Assembly (NCBI GenBank): GCA_029207755.1
Contig: JARCOQ010000008.1
Span: 25,471,021 to 25,535,020 of the forward strand
Origin: Chamaea fasciata
Taxonomy: Eukaryota > Chordata > Aves > Passeriformes > Sylviidae
Direction of reading: 5' to 3'
Length of the DNA stretch: 64,000 nucleotides
The translations under genes were made by a program, and so were the position numbers. The notes under the pieces are model-generated. The model was not told where the DNA came from and ran no database searches. It saw nothing but the letters and a program-made list of their open reading frames with translations. Below are positions 25,288 to 37,800 of this stretch, piece after piece (the stretch's first letter is position 1; each line of letters begins with the position of its first letter).

Positions 25288-25691
25288 GATCAGAGGAGAG
25301 GCTGCAGGAGCTGGGCCTGTTTAGTCTGGAGAAGAGGAGAGAGGATCTCATCAATGCGTATGAATATCTCAGAACTGGATGTCAAGAGTGGTGCCAGACT
25401 CTTTTCAGTGGTGTCCAGCAACGGGATGAGGAGTAATGACCATGAACTCAGACACAAGTAAGCAAGTTCCACCTCAACATGAGAAAGAACTTTCTCACAT
25501 TGAAGGTGGATAATCCCTGGAACAGGCTGCCCAGGGAGGTTGTAAAGCCTCCTTTCTGGAGACGTTCAAAACCTACCTGGATGAGGTCCATGTGTAATCT
25601 GCTCTAGGTGACTCTGCCTTGGCAGGAAGCTTGGACTGGATGATCTCCAGAGGTTCCTTCCAGCCCCAACTATTCTGTGATTCTGTGATCA
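25288..25691 (+). mobile_element. CR1 LINE 3' fragment, about 400 bp
   Basis: Ordered CR1 blocks are visible: 'gagaggctgcaggagctggg', 'ctgtttagtctggagaag', 'gagaggatctcatcaatgc', 'ccagcaacgggatgagg', 'ttccacctcaacatgagaaa', 'tccctggaacaggctgccc', 'ggactggatgatctccagag' and 'ccttccagccccaactattc', with the 3' end 'tgtgattctgtgat'. It is 5'-truncated. The subfamily differs from the 20.4-kb copy, since its 3' UTR uses the 'gatgatctccagaggttcc' variant. It is joined directly to the repeat on its left. Confidence 0.95.
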
Positions 25692-28600
25692 TGTGTTTCT
25701 AACAATTCTCTGTACTCTGCCAGTGAGCTGATATTGCAAAATTGCCATTTTCTGGCACAGACCTATTATTTGGATTCCTTAGAGGAATAGAACATAATCT
25801 AAAATGAACTGCCAGAAAAGGTTGGAAATGCTGAGTTTTTTGATCACTGGGGAAAAAAGATTTAAAAGCATCTTGCACTGCAAATATTATCTATAAAGAG
25901 AAATACACCTAACAATATTGAGCTATTAGGGGCTTTCCTTCATTTAGAAGTCACATTAGTTTGACATGAATTAAGTAAAAAATTTTATGTCAGAATAAAA
26001 ATGATATCAACATGGTCTGTCTCCTTGTAAATATACACAAGTACAATGAGAATTAAGCTCACGTCCACTTTACTCTTAGCTGATGTCATTGCCTCAGACA
26101 GATATTGATAACTCTACTGAGAAGTTAACCTTCCACTGGGGTCATGGCATAGTGCTGTGGTTAGAGCTCATTCTTCGTTGATTTTTCCACTACCAGGCAT
26201 CTGTTTTGAGTAGTGCATTAATCTTTGTGAAGGCAGAATGTTTGTTATACAGGATTTCCTTGGATTCACATTTGGAGTTTTCCTGAGCCCCACAGTTTCC
26301 AGGCTGGGAGATCCATGTGGGAACCCACTGAGTGTGAGAAGGTCTGATCACCTTATGGAGAAACAGAGGTTACCTGTTGAAGGAGAGCACAGGAATATGT
26401 CTCTTAGCCTTACTAACTTGCCTTTTGGTGTCATTTAATTTTCCTCTGTTGACTGTACAGGGACTTTAGCTCCCTTTCATATACTGGCTGAAATTCCTGG
26501 GTAGGCCTTTTGACTCCTTGAAACTGAATGTGTCTTACCACTTCCACAAAAATGTCTCATCAGCTGTAGTTCTTTGTAAAAAGTCTGTGATGATAAACCC
26601 ATGGCTGACCTCATCTATTTTGGAAATTGGTGGCTTGAGCCAGCTTCTGTGATCTTGTCTACAGCTGAAGAACAAGAAGCAACAGCATGGAAGACCTCTC
26701 GCTTTTCCATCTTTAAAGCATGGCAGATAAATATCTTATAGTATATTGGGCTCATGATTCATACAAGGCCAAGGCCTTGCTGCAGAAATGCCTGTTTAGC
26801 TTATCAGAAAGAAGCAATAAGTTTATTGCTCACAAAGATCTCAATGAGAAGCAAAAAATCTAAAAGAGGTTTTTGATCTAGTGGAGTAAATTTTAATGAG
26901 TATTAACAATTGTGCAATTGCTCTGTAACAATGCAAGTGATAAAAATGAGACAATTTTTTAGCAACCAAGATTTGGAAGTAAGCAGTGAGAAAATGGGTG
27001 AATTTTTCTATTTCTTGAAATTTGCAGACACCTTCCTGAAAGATTTATGAGTCAAATGTAAGTTATTAGTTCAATATCAGTCTGTGGCCTGAGTGGCCTT
27101 GAAGATATTAATCTGTGAATCAGCCAGTGAAAATCTATGGCCTGTAAAGGGCAGAGTATCCAACAACACAACTGCGATGTCTCTTCAGTCCCTACAGGCC
27201 CCAGGCAGGTGAACACATCTCTATTGGCTCACTCCAGAGCTCACTGTTGTAGCACTGCTCAAGAATCTCACTGTAAACCACCCTCTTTGTTCTGCTTTTT
27301 TGTGCATGTAAGTAGATTTGGGACCTACACATTCAGTCATGAGCACAGAGGGTGTGGGGTGTCACCAAGCAAGCCATCATTGTGATATTTCCAAGCTGCT
27401 GGCTGACTGCAAAGTGATATGTAAGCATATACATGAAGCATATGGGGAGGCAGGAGACATATATCAGACAGCAGCTGGCATATCAGGTCCAGGGCAGCTT
27501 CTACTGGGAAAAGAAAATAGATTGCAATTCCAGGCAGAGTGTCTTAACTCTTCTCTCCTTGCTTCTGAAGATTTTAATTTCTTATATTTGTATAATCCAA
27601 GTAATTTATGTCCAAAGTTAGTAATTTTGCTGTATTTTTCTTCTGTTCTTACTGTACCAAAGCACAGCTTATTTTCTGTTATCTCTCTGTAGAAGTGGGA
27701 CAATCCTGTTGGATTTGCACTCAGTACTCTAAGCTCAAAAGAGTAGAGTAACTTCAGATTTATCACTGTGCAACCAAGAGTGATATTAGGTATTAGATTT
27801 AATATCACCCATCCCTGTGTGAAAGAGAAGGCCAAATTCTCTGCTAATGTAAAGCAATAGGGACTCACTTGCAAATAAAAGAGATTCTGACCTGGTATTC
27901 AGAATACTTAGGAACTACCCAGAGAGAACAATTGAGTAGGAAGATATATTGTTTTTTACTTTATTCTGTGATTTCAGTACAACTACTTTTCTCAGCTTGA
28001 GACCAAGCCATCAAAGTTTCTCACTACAGACTAGTTCACTACAGGATTTCTCTGCTACCCTGCTGTGGATGATGCCGTGAGCTCTCTTTGCACCTGCATT
28101 TACAGCTCCTAAACAGATTGGTGTCCCCTGGAAATCATGAAATATTTGTCCTTGCAGTGTAACCTCTTCTTCCCTGGTGTGACGAAATGTGCTCTACCAA
28201 AAATAACCTGTTTGTTGTTCCTTTCCCAAAATGCTCTCAGAAGGATGTGGTGTTACCACCAAAGGTTATGCTGACAGAATATATGGCAAACGAGGGGGTC
28301 GGGGGCAGTTTGGTGCCTGAAAGTGAGAAATAGGAGATTTAGTGGAAGATAACATGATAAAAATAGTAGTAGCTGAAGAATTTTAGCATGTGATATTGTT
28401 GTAAACTGATTCAGAAGAAGATGCAAAGGGGGGAAAAAAAGGAGTGGAGAAGAAATTCTCCTTTTAGCAACAGGCAAAGGAGGAGTAGAGAGAGACTGAG
28501 CCTATTCTGTTGGGTGTAGGAGTGTAATAAAGCACACCAAGCTACCTCTGAATGAGATGATCTGTCTGTCTCTGTCCTTCAGCATTCAGGAACCGGCGTA

Positions 28601-31600
28601 GGTGTGCCAGTACCGTGTGGAGTTCTTGAAAGGAAAGCAGCTCTGGCAGAACTCTACACTCCTGCAGTTGTATTGCTGCTGGACATAGCTCCACTGAATA
28701 AACCAGCTTTTCACGGCATGCCCTCCCCACACAGAGCAGGCCCTTTCTATGTGCCCTGTAAAGGTCGACCAGGACGTTCAGACCAGTCATCCTCCTGAGC
28801 AGAGTTTGAGGACATAAACCACAAAGGCATCCATCCCCTTGTTTAATGTAATCAGAAAGTCAGTTTTGTGTTGTAACCAAATTTATGGATAGTCATGTAC
28901 TGAGCCAACTCCCCACTGCCTCAAATGCTTCTCAGCATCGAGAGCTGGAGTCTTTCTTCCCTGGTCTGCCTCCAAGGAATGCAGAATATACTTCTTTTCT
29001 CCCCTCCTCCTTTTTTGTTTATAACTTGCGTAGTTCATATTCTGTGTCTGGTCTGTCTTGAAAATGGTTGTCACCTCAATTTTCAACACTGTCAGAAATG
29101 TTTATCTCATTAGAAGGGCTGGAAAAGCAGTGCAATAAAGTAAAATTAAATCACTGAAGTAGCTTGGATATTAGTAACAAAGGAGGAAAATGAAGCAGCA
29201 AGAATGACTGAGGAGGTTTTACAGCTTCCCAGTGCTTAACACTGTAGCAACTCTTCAAAACAACCCTTATTTCTTTTTCATGTTTGCTTTTAATATCTAC
29301 TCCTTTTTTTTGACACCAGATTTCTCCAAACAATGTATTAATGTTTCTTCCTTTTATGCTTTATGATATCCTCTGGAGTCTGTGGGTTTTCTAATGTCTG
29401 AATGCTATTTATGAGGCGTCTCTTTTCAAAGCTGAGAGCACCTGTTCCAAAATTTCCTGTTTGAATTAAATGATGTGCAATTCCACTGAAGTTTCTGGAA
29501 GGAACTTGTGTCAAAGTGGGTCCATATGTCACAGGATGAGGCTGAAGACTCTGGAAAAAAAGGTCTGTGTGCATTTCATCAGAAAGGGAATATATCCTTG
29601 GGACACAATGAAGAAAAACATGGAGACCAATGCTGATGTCGCTGGAAGCCTTTTGGCCGAAAGAAGGGTTCCAAACCAGCAATATCAATGATGTATCTTA
29701 GTATTCATTTTCCAGACTAGTGCTGGTGGATGTTTTCACTTGAAAAAGGCTGCTTGGTTGATGTCTGGGCAGGTATTTTATTATTCCTTTATGCAGAGGA
29801 ACTTGCTATAGTTTTTCATATATAGATATGCCATTGCTTATCTAAGTGTATCAGTAAAAACTGTCTTGGCAAAAAGCTTGAACCATAATTCGCCTTTTGA
29901 GATGTCTTTTATTACTCCTTTTCCTATGATGAATATTTTTCATAATTTTAAAACTCATGTGTCTAGATAATTCTATATCAAACATGGAAATTCGTGTAAT
30001 TCCTGTCTGTGCAGAAATATCTGAAGGCAAAAGAAATAAATAATAAGATCCCAAATAACTGAAAACTTTGAGGTGAAGATTATGGCAGAAATTCTTATCT
30101 GTGAGGTTTGCTGATACACTAGTCAACTAGGATATAATGTGGAAAAAAGTGAGTGCACTAAAAAATTACGCACTTAATGCATGCAAATAATGGTGTCATT
30201 TGTACATCAGCCACCCAAATATTTCTCTTTTCAGCATGTGTAGGTCCAGCACACCACATTCACAGTGGGACCAATCCCAGTTCTGGGGCACTTGTTCTCT
30301 CTTGTGGTGTCATAATCTAGAGGCCAGAAGAGAAACCAGCCTCAATCAGCAAGTTTCACACAGTTCAACCCCTCTAAGTGCTGAAGACTGGTGTAATCTG
30401 CCCAGTTGTATCTCATGTGACTGGCTGCAAAGTGATCATGTCTTCAGTGACACATTTGCACTGTGCTGGCTTAGACCATGCTAATAGCCATTAAAGTTTA
30501 CAGAAGCTGTAGAGTCTGTGCCCCTTAACACAGCAGAATATGCAGCCACTCGATATAGAACAATGTTAAATGTCTGATCAGAAGGGAAATAGTTCTAAAC
30601 AAAATGTCCCAAAATGACAGGAGTTTCTTTTATGCCTCTTCTGGGCTCTCTGATGTGTTTTTCCACTTTGTGAAGCAAGCTGAGTGCTTGCTGCTTGCTT
30701 TCAGGTTGTCCTTGGAAATGAGAGACCATCTCACAGCTTTTTCCTATTTCAAAACAGCAGATCTTTCCTTCCCATTCTATTTTTGGAGTTGATCCATGGA
30801 AAGCAAATGTTTAAGAGGATTCTCAGAGGCAAACCAGCTGGGTCACTCTAAAGAGGTGCACTTTCTCTTAAGGTATCTGAAAAGGTAGTGAAATCACCTT
30901 GCAGTTTCCTTCCCTGTATTCAGAGTATTTATTCTCCTGAGGTTTTTGTGGCCTCTCCTCATTTCAGATCATAAGGCTGTTCACCCTCCATCCATTCATC
31001 TACAAGGGGCTGTGTTATTGAGGCCTGGCTCTGTGTTGGATTCTGTTAATGGTTCTGTATGTATGTAACACATAAATATTGAGTAATATACATGGATGTA
31101 ATTACTGTATTGCTCATTCACAGCCCCACCAGTTCCTTTAAAAGAAATTGAGGAGTCTTGCTTAATTGAGGGTTTATTTTTCATCTTTCTGAAATCTTGG
31201 AAATCTGTCACCTCATCAGTTTGTTATTCCCCAGCTAGCGAATACTATTTGCAATTTTCTAATATTTAAATTGTTTCAACTAGTACAATTAAGGTCTGAC
31301 TGCTTCCAACTGAGGCTCTGAGCCTGTGTATCCTGACCAAACATCATTTTTTCCAGAGCTACCATTTATTGTACCAATCCAGAACTAAGCCCAAGAAAAG
31401 CATGGATAAATAACAACAGACCCTTCCTTTCTTTAGATTCTCATGCTGTGTTTACCAGCAATGATTTCTGTGTACTTGCAATGCTTTAATGTTACATCTT
31501 TGGTCTTCTTCATACCAAGCGCCCTGGTTCTTTTCTCTGCCTTCACTGACCTCATTCACCACCTGCCCATGCACAGTGATGTATTAAATCCTACTGAAAT

Positions 31601-31995
31601 CTGTGTAAGTCACATCCACTCCCCTGAATTTCCAAGGGTGCTGTATTATACCTTCAAAGACATGCTTTATGTTATTTTAAAGTGATTTACTCTGAAAGTT
31701 CCTTGCCTGATAAATGTCTTCACTTTCCTGGTAAAACATTGCGGCAACTTACAGAAGGCTGCCTCTCACAGTAAAGTTAGTCGAATGAACTTTAATTAAT
31801 GTTTTGTCCTCTGTGACCCAGTTTTGAAAGTCAGAGTTATCCGACATTATCCAGCTGGGTCTTACCCCTCTGCTGACATTTAGCACGAAGAGAAGGGGTT
31901 TGAGCACTTAATACAGCCTCCAGGGAATGGTGACACTTCCAGGGGCTGTGTTTATTCCCATCAGGTCAGCAAAGAAAAGTGGGACAAGATGTGAC
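25692..31995. other. Unique non-coding sequence, no gene recognised
   Basis: Many overlapping short frames, the longest 136 codons (minus, 27464-27874), none with a recognisable domain. A small inverted repeat lies at 27780-27808 (9-bp arms gtgatatta/taatatcac). The segment 28560-28800 is GC-richer and open on both strands (64 plus and 82 minus codons) but matches nothing I know. Confidence 0.65.
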
Positions 31996-32098
31996 TCAGA
32001 CACTGAGTTCAGTTTTGGGCCCCTCACTAGAAGGAGGACACTCAGGTGTTGGAGCAGGTCCAAAGAAGGGCAGTGAAGCTGAGGAAGGGTCTGGATAT
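31996..32098 (+). mobile_element. CR1 LINE internal fragment
   Basis: The blocks 'cagttttgggcccctcacta', 'gaaggaggacactcaggtg', 'ttggagcaggtccaaagaag' and 'ggcagtgaagctgaggaagg' are the CR1 region just upstream of the part retained in the 20.4-kb and 25.3-kb copies. Both ends are missing, including the 3' terminal repeat, so it is an old, doubly truncated piece. The limits are approximate. Confidence 0.85.
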
Positions 32099-32498
32099 TG
32101 GTGGATATACCAATCATGTTGATTCATTTTATGACTAAGGGAAAGCAAGAAGTGTTTGCAAGCCATGATTCATCTAGTCCTTTTGCAACATGTAATTTAG
32201 ACTGTGACAAAACACCACTGAGAGATTCCTATTTCTGTTCACTGTCTCTAAGGGGATTCTAGAAAACCTCAGATATGGATTCTAACCCTGAAGACTACAA
32301 GTTAGATGATGTGCATCTCATCTGTGAAGAGACTCTTATCTTCTGTGTTTATACTGCTTGTTGTTTTTGGCGATAGATGTAATAATATAGACTGCGTCTG
32401 CAGTAGGTGGTCTAAATGTGGCCTGGAAAGGTTAGCTAGGATTTGCAAGTATGTATATACAAATGTAATAGTCACAATAAAACCACAGTGAATGGCAC

Positions 32499-32516
32499 AC
32501 AACAACAACAACAACA
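32499..32516. repeat. (CAA)n microsatellite
   Basis: About six CAA units in a row, between 'ggcacac' and 'gaaaag'. Confidence 0.9.
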
Positions 32517-32965
32517 GAAAAGGGATTTTACTGCATTAGGTGTTTTTGAATAGCCTAGACTTCAGTTCTTTATTTGGCTCAATTCTACTAATATATCTGG
32601 ACTAGATTTTTGGTTTGTTCTACCCCTCAAGTACCTTGTTCCCATTATCTCTGAATAATAAGGCAAGGGGAGTCTGGCATGGCTGGACAAATTACTTTGT
32701 TCATCCAGGAAAGAGGAAATGACTGGGTTCATCATTGGTGGGACAATAGTAGGAAACTATTTATGTTCTTTAATAAGAAAATGCATTTTACCAGGCCCCA
32801 GGAAAAAAATGAGATGCTGCTTTGTGCACTTTGTATCAGCTTAGCAGCAAAGCAAAGAAGCAGGAGAAATGGGGTCCAGCAGACTTAGAGTCAGGCAGTG
32901 AGAAACACTGAACAGTCAAACCTCAAAGGGAATTTTCCTGTTCCTGTCCTCTGTCCTCAGTTGTG

Positions 32966-33102
32966 AAAAAAAAACCAAACAAAAAACCCCACAACAAAAC
33001 ATAAACAAAAACAACAAAAAAACCACCCCAAAAACCAATCAAACAAACAAAAAAACCCCAAACAACCCCCCCACCCCCCCAAAAAAAAAAAAAAAACCCA
33101 CA
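32966..33102. repeat. A/C-only tract, 137 bases, strand-asymmetric
   Basis: On the plus strand these 137 bases contain no G and only two T (33002 and 33039). They consist of caaaa/caaac units grading into C runs (seven and eight C) and a final A run of about 16. The opposite strand is correspondingly G/T only. The Phe/Trp/Gly/Cys-rich frames on the minus strand are artefacts. Confidence 0.9.
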
Positions 33103-34013
33103 TGAGAGAGGGAAAGGGATGCACAGGGACTTTGTGAGACAGCAAAAGAAAATGAAGGGAGAGAAGGAGGCTTATATGATGAAATCATATATCCAGTGGA
33201 TATCAACTGAAAGAAAAAGTAGTGTTTCAGTGATTCTATCTTCAAAAAGAATAATATTTTGCCTGTAATTCTGAAGGCATATCACCCAATTCTTTTAACA
33301 TTTTCATGAATAACCTTCCTAGTGCAATAGAATTTATGTTTATTAAAACTGTAGAGGCACTTGCAAAGATACCAGAGAAGAAGATAAGAATTAAAACTAA
33401 TTCTGGTACATTGGTGACATGGTTGGGAAAAAACTCTAATCGCATAACATAAAAAGAGAAAGAAAGATAGGAAAAATTAAGAGCCCAAAGATAAGGTGAA
33501 GAATAAGTAATAGTTCTTCAGACAGATGAGAAGTTACAACAATTGAACAAATCATGTCATATTCATGATGTCATGGGAAAAGCAAGCACAGAAGCAGAAA
33601 TATCACCCATAAAATGCAGAAAGTTATCTGAGCATTGACAAGGCTTCACATGAACTGCAATGCAGAGCTTTCTACACTACACTATAGAAAAAATGTGAAG
33701 CAGCTGAAAACTTCAGGGGAGATTGAGTGAATGATCATTACTCTAATTAACATGGCCTGTAATAAAATGCTGGTAGAAAAAAAAAAAGTGGTTTATGCCC
33801 TTGGCCTAAGGAAAAGACACCTAAGTGCAGATATGATCACAAATATACTAATTTATAGAAAGATGCTGTTTTTTGTGGTTGCAGAGCCAAGACAAGAAGT
33901 AACAGAAGCAAAATGCTGTAAAGGTAGTCTTATATCGGTCAGTGTTAATGGAGAAGAAAAGGGCTCCTTAGTTCACTGCCTCCATACGTGCTTCCATTCC
34001 TAGGTTCTCTTCT

Positions 34014-34065
34014 AAACATTTTATTGCCTTGGCTTGCATTGGGCCAAGGCAATAAAATAATGTTT
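34014..34065. repeat. Inverted repeat: 20-bp arms with one 3-nt bulge, 9-nt loop
   Basis: The left arm aaacattttattgccttggc (34014-34033), the loop ttgcattgg (34034-34042) and the right arm from gccaaggcaataaaat onward (34043-34065) form a hairpin. All 20 left-arm bases pair if three bases of the right arm are bulged. The inner 16 pairs are unbroken. This is a second strong local inversion in the window, of the same kind as 6114-6150. Confidence 0.93.
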
Positions 34066-34299
34066 ATATTCTACCCCAACATCAGGAATGGTAGAGAGGA
34101 AAAAAGATCATAGTAGGAAAAATCACAACATGAGGAGGAAACCTAAGTAGTCTTAGATCAATACACAGAAAACATTATTTTCAGCGTGCATATTTTTTAA
34201 ATTTCATGTTTGTTTAAAAGAAATAATTTCTCACAGCTGCCCACTTGAAAGTTTAAAAACAACTCAAAAGACTTATTCTCAGACTTGGTAGTATCAAAA

Positions 34300-34340
34300 G
34301 GAATTAATTAATTCCCCTTGGTTAATTAATTTGGTTTAAT
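34300..34340. promoter_or_regulatory. TAATTA-rich cluster with a 16-bp palindrome
   Basis: The palindrome ggaattaattaattcc (34300-34315) is followed within 25 bases by a second ttaattaatt and a TTTAAT. TAATTA is the core of many homeodomain binding sites, and dense clusters occur in developmental enhancers. In AT-rich DNA such words also arise by chance, so a regulatory role is only a suggestion. Confidence 0.25.
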
Positions 34341-34833
34341 GGACTTTAGCATTGCAAGGCAGGGTGGCAGATTAGATTCTCCAGCTATGTTTCAAGTCAT
34401 ATAATGACAATAACACAAATCCTCTGTTTCTTTTTTGAGTAGTCATAAAGAGGATTTTAAAACCTTAATTTAAAGTGGGTGTTTGCCTTTCCAGGCTGTA
34501 GCTTGGATTAGTTTCTTATGGAGTTTGAGGGGGTGAAACTGGGAACACTCACAAACTCTGTTCAAAATTAAAGCCCGTCTCTGGAAGGTGAGGAACGTTG
34601 TATTAGCATTTGTTGTGAAGAATCTCTTGATGTCAGCAGGAGCTCTGGGGTTTTTTATTTGCATTGAGAAGAAAACACAATGCAACTTAAGTAGAAAGTT
34701 TTTTTCTTCCCTGGGAAAAACTCTGATTATCTTAGGCCTTGGTATTTAAAAGAACACCAGAATATTTTCCTGCCCTTTTTTCCATTGCCAGCTGTCTTAT
34801 CTCTGAATAATTCTGCAATATAACATATTCCAA

Positions 34834-34887
34834 ATTATTATTATTGTTATTGTTGTTGTTGTTGTTAGTATTGCTAGTATTGCTATC
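34834..34887. repeat. (ATT)n(GTT)n trinucleotide repeat
   Basis: Four ATT units change to GTT units, then decay to 'agtattgctagtattgctat'. It is a compound microsatellite. Confidence 0.9.
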
Positions 34888-37800
34888 TTCCCCTTCTCTT
34901 CTTTGTACTTGAAGAGCTAATTTTCATCATGGTGAGGCCCAAACACAAAGACCCTGAAGCTAAAACACAAAAACAGCAGCTGGAATAATTTCCATGGGAA
35001 AGGAAAGGAAGGGGTCAGGATGATGTCCTGGGATCCCTAACACTTGCACTGGCTTTTTCCTTTCCTCTTAGATTCCACTGAGAGGAGCTTTGCAATCACT
35101 GAGGCAAAGTGATTGGAGAATTTGGCAGCCACTGCTTTGCTCCTGATTTCCAGGAAGAGCAAGAGGAAGGATAGAGCAATGCCTGGATAACCAGCAAGAC
35201 AGGCAACCAAAAATATCCTAATAATTTTGTCATCCCAATTTCTTCCCTATGCAGCTCTGGGACCCCAGCTTGTACGAGGGCCAAAACCCCAGGGTGAGGA
35301 GATGGGCAGTCATCCTCCCTTCCTAGGGATGGCCTGGACATCCTGCACAGACAAATCCCTGTCCATGTAGGACAACTACCCACTACTGATGGAGCCCCAT
35401 GCAGTCATCTGCTGGAAGATATCCTGAGATATCACAGTATCTTTGTTTTCTGTTTACTGTTTAAATATTTCCCTTGAGAAAGAGATAATGGCTTGAAGAA
35501 TGTAGAACTGTGTTTCCATTTTGGAAAACTATTAGTTTTCCCCTTTCTTAATGTCCAGTTTGGTGTTCTTTATTACTTCTCTCCATTGCCTGGCATAGCT
35601 GTTTACTCTTTTCACCCTGCTTCACTTCTTGCCCTCCTGATTTCTTACTTTCAAGAAAAATGTAAAGACTCAAGCCTCCTTACTTCTTGTTTAAAGTCTC
35701 TCAAACCCCCCAGAGCCTTTTTTTTTTTTCCACAGAAAACAAACAAAACATTTAGCATCCATCCCCTATCTTTGAACCAAGGCATCCTGAAAGAGAAAGA
35801 CTCAGATAAACATCTATTCATCTCCACAACTCCCAGATGCAGCTCAAACAGTCTTCTTTATGGATTAAAGATAAGACACTATCCATAAGTGGTATTAAGA
35901 ACAAGAGCTCTGGTCACCAGCAAGGGAAAGGAGATTGCTCCAGCCCTGAGCTTCTGTCACAAGGACTGATGTCTCACGAGCCAGAGGTGTGCTGGGAGAA
36001 GCACATCCCTCTGACACTGTGCTGTAGCATAAGGTACTCTTCACAGCCCAAAGGCCAGAAACAGAAAATAAACTCATCTCTGCATTACATGAGAGACTTT
36101 CAGGCTGCCTGGGCTGCACATCTGAGTAGGTGGGTGGCTCACCACAAAGTCTTGTGAGGGGAGATTTCACTTTTTGTCCATAGAGCTGAGTCAACCCTAC
36201 ATAAACACATCGGAGGAGGAGGATGTGAAACGTCAAACACCACAAGCCCTGGTCTTGAGGAGCTGTGTTAGAGCAAGGAATACATTCCAACAAAATCCTG
36301 GTTCTGACACCCTCTTTTTTCTCTTTGCCTTCTTGGGAGAATTTTCTGTCACAACTCTTCAACGCCACAGCACTCTGCTCTCAGTAGCCCTGATTGGGAG
36401 GGAAGGATATCCCGAGTGCCAGGGGCAGATGTTTGTGCTGCTTCACCTAATGCTTTGGGACACAATGTTTTTATTGGAGTTAATGAATCTTCAAAGATGC
36501 AGAAAAAGGAAGTCCAGGGAGGAATGTTGGTATAAATGTCCCACTGGGGGACTAAAGGAGAGGTCCTGGATTCTGAATGCCATTCAGCTGGTTTGTGTTT
36601 TCTTTGCTTTCTTCTGAAATAAAAAATTAAGAAAAAGGAGAAAGTTAAAAAAAATAGAAAAAAGTGATTATTGAGGAGGAAACCCTACCAAATGACCAGG
36701 ACACTGGGGTAGGATGAGGAAAATGTTCTTCTGAGAGCGTAGGGAGGTAGGTAAGCTGTTTTTTTCTTTGTGGTATGAAACCTGACGGTGAAATTTCAGT
36801 GCTGAATTCGCTCTTCATAAGGTTCAGGCTGTTTACTTTCATGTAAGGTTGCCTCTCTTATTACTGTCAGAGGTCAAATCCCGAGCAGTTAGACAATGTT
36901 ATTTTAAAGCCTTTTATATTTCTAGGCAGGCTTGTAAGGCAGGACTGGCTTACCCATAGAAGAGTCAGTGTAGTGCAAGCTCTTTCACATCTAGGAAATG
37001 AGTCGGGTCGGGCAGGAATCAAGCACTGCTAGGGCCTGGCAGCTGATGGCCAGTCTCTGTGCAATGACCTCCTTGCTCTAGCTGCTCTGTGGCTGAATTA
37101 AAGTTGGCAGTTTCAGTCAGCAGAAGCAGCAAAGAGGTCAGTTGGCTGAGTTGTGTTGTCTGTGACTCTGGATCTCTGACACTTACCTGAGCAATTGGCC
37201 CCCGGTCCCAGTCTGTGCTGCTGGTCCCTGGTTCAAAAGACACAGCACAGGTATCATAAGAGCAGACAGCAGCCACTGCCAGCAAGAATCTTAGCCTTAC
37301 TCCTGCTTCACTAAACAGACACAAATCCTTTAACCCCCCTTTGAACATTATGTGCTTCAGGTCACTGTTCTGGGAGCCACATGTGGCTTGGTTTTAGCTA
37401 CCACTTCATAAAATAAAAGAATAATTTCTGATACATGATAGCAAAATACTTAGATTTTGAAGGTAAGCCTCATCCATGGAAGGCACTTTACAAAGTTATC
37501 ACATAATTTCACCCCCTGGGCTCAGCTGGAGTATTAGCTGAGAAGGGATTCACTTTATACTGAGTCAGTCTGCAAATTCTCTGAGCAAACAAAGCTGCTG
37601 CAGCATTTATATTGTGTGTATGTTTTTCTACAAGATATTCAGGACTTCCAGATACAGGAAGGAAAGACCAGAACCTAACGTTTCTCCTTTAAACTTCAAA
37701 GGTCCTTTTGTTCTCAATTCATTTTTTGTGTCAATTAAAGGCAATTTACTTCACCAGCTCACTTGTGGAACCATTTATTCAGGACAAAATAATAACGCAA

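Noticed and set aside
28542..28798. 82-codon minus and 64-codon plus frames in a GC-richer patch
   Set aside because: The minus frame looks Leu/Arg-rich and protein-like but matches no family I know, and the plus strand is equally open.
32957..33245. Phe/Trp/Gly/Cys-rich open frames, minus strand
   Set aside because: Artefacts of the A/C-only low-complexity tract.
35837..36617. Open frames of 106, 157 and 147 codons
   Set aside because: Overlapping on both strands with no domain, splice pattern or start context that favours one of them.
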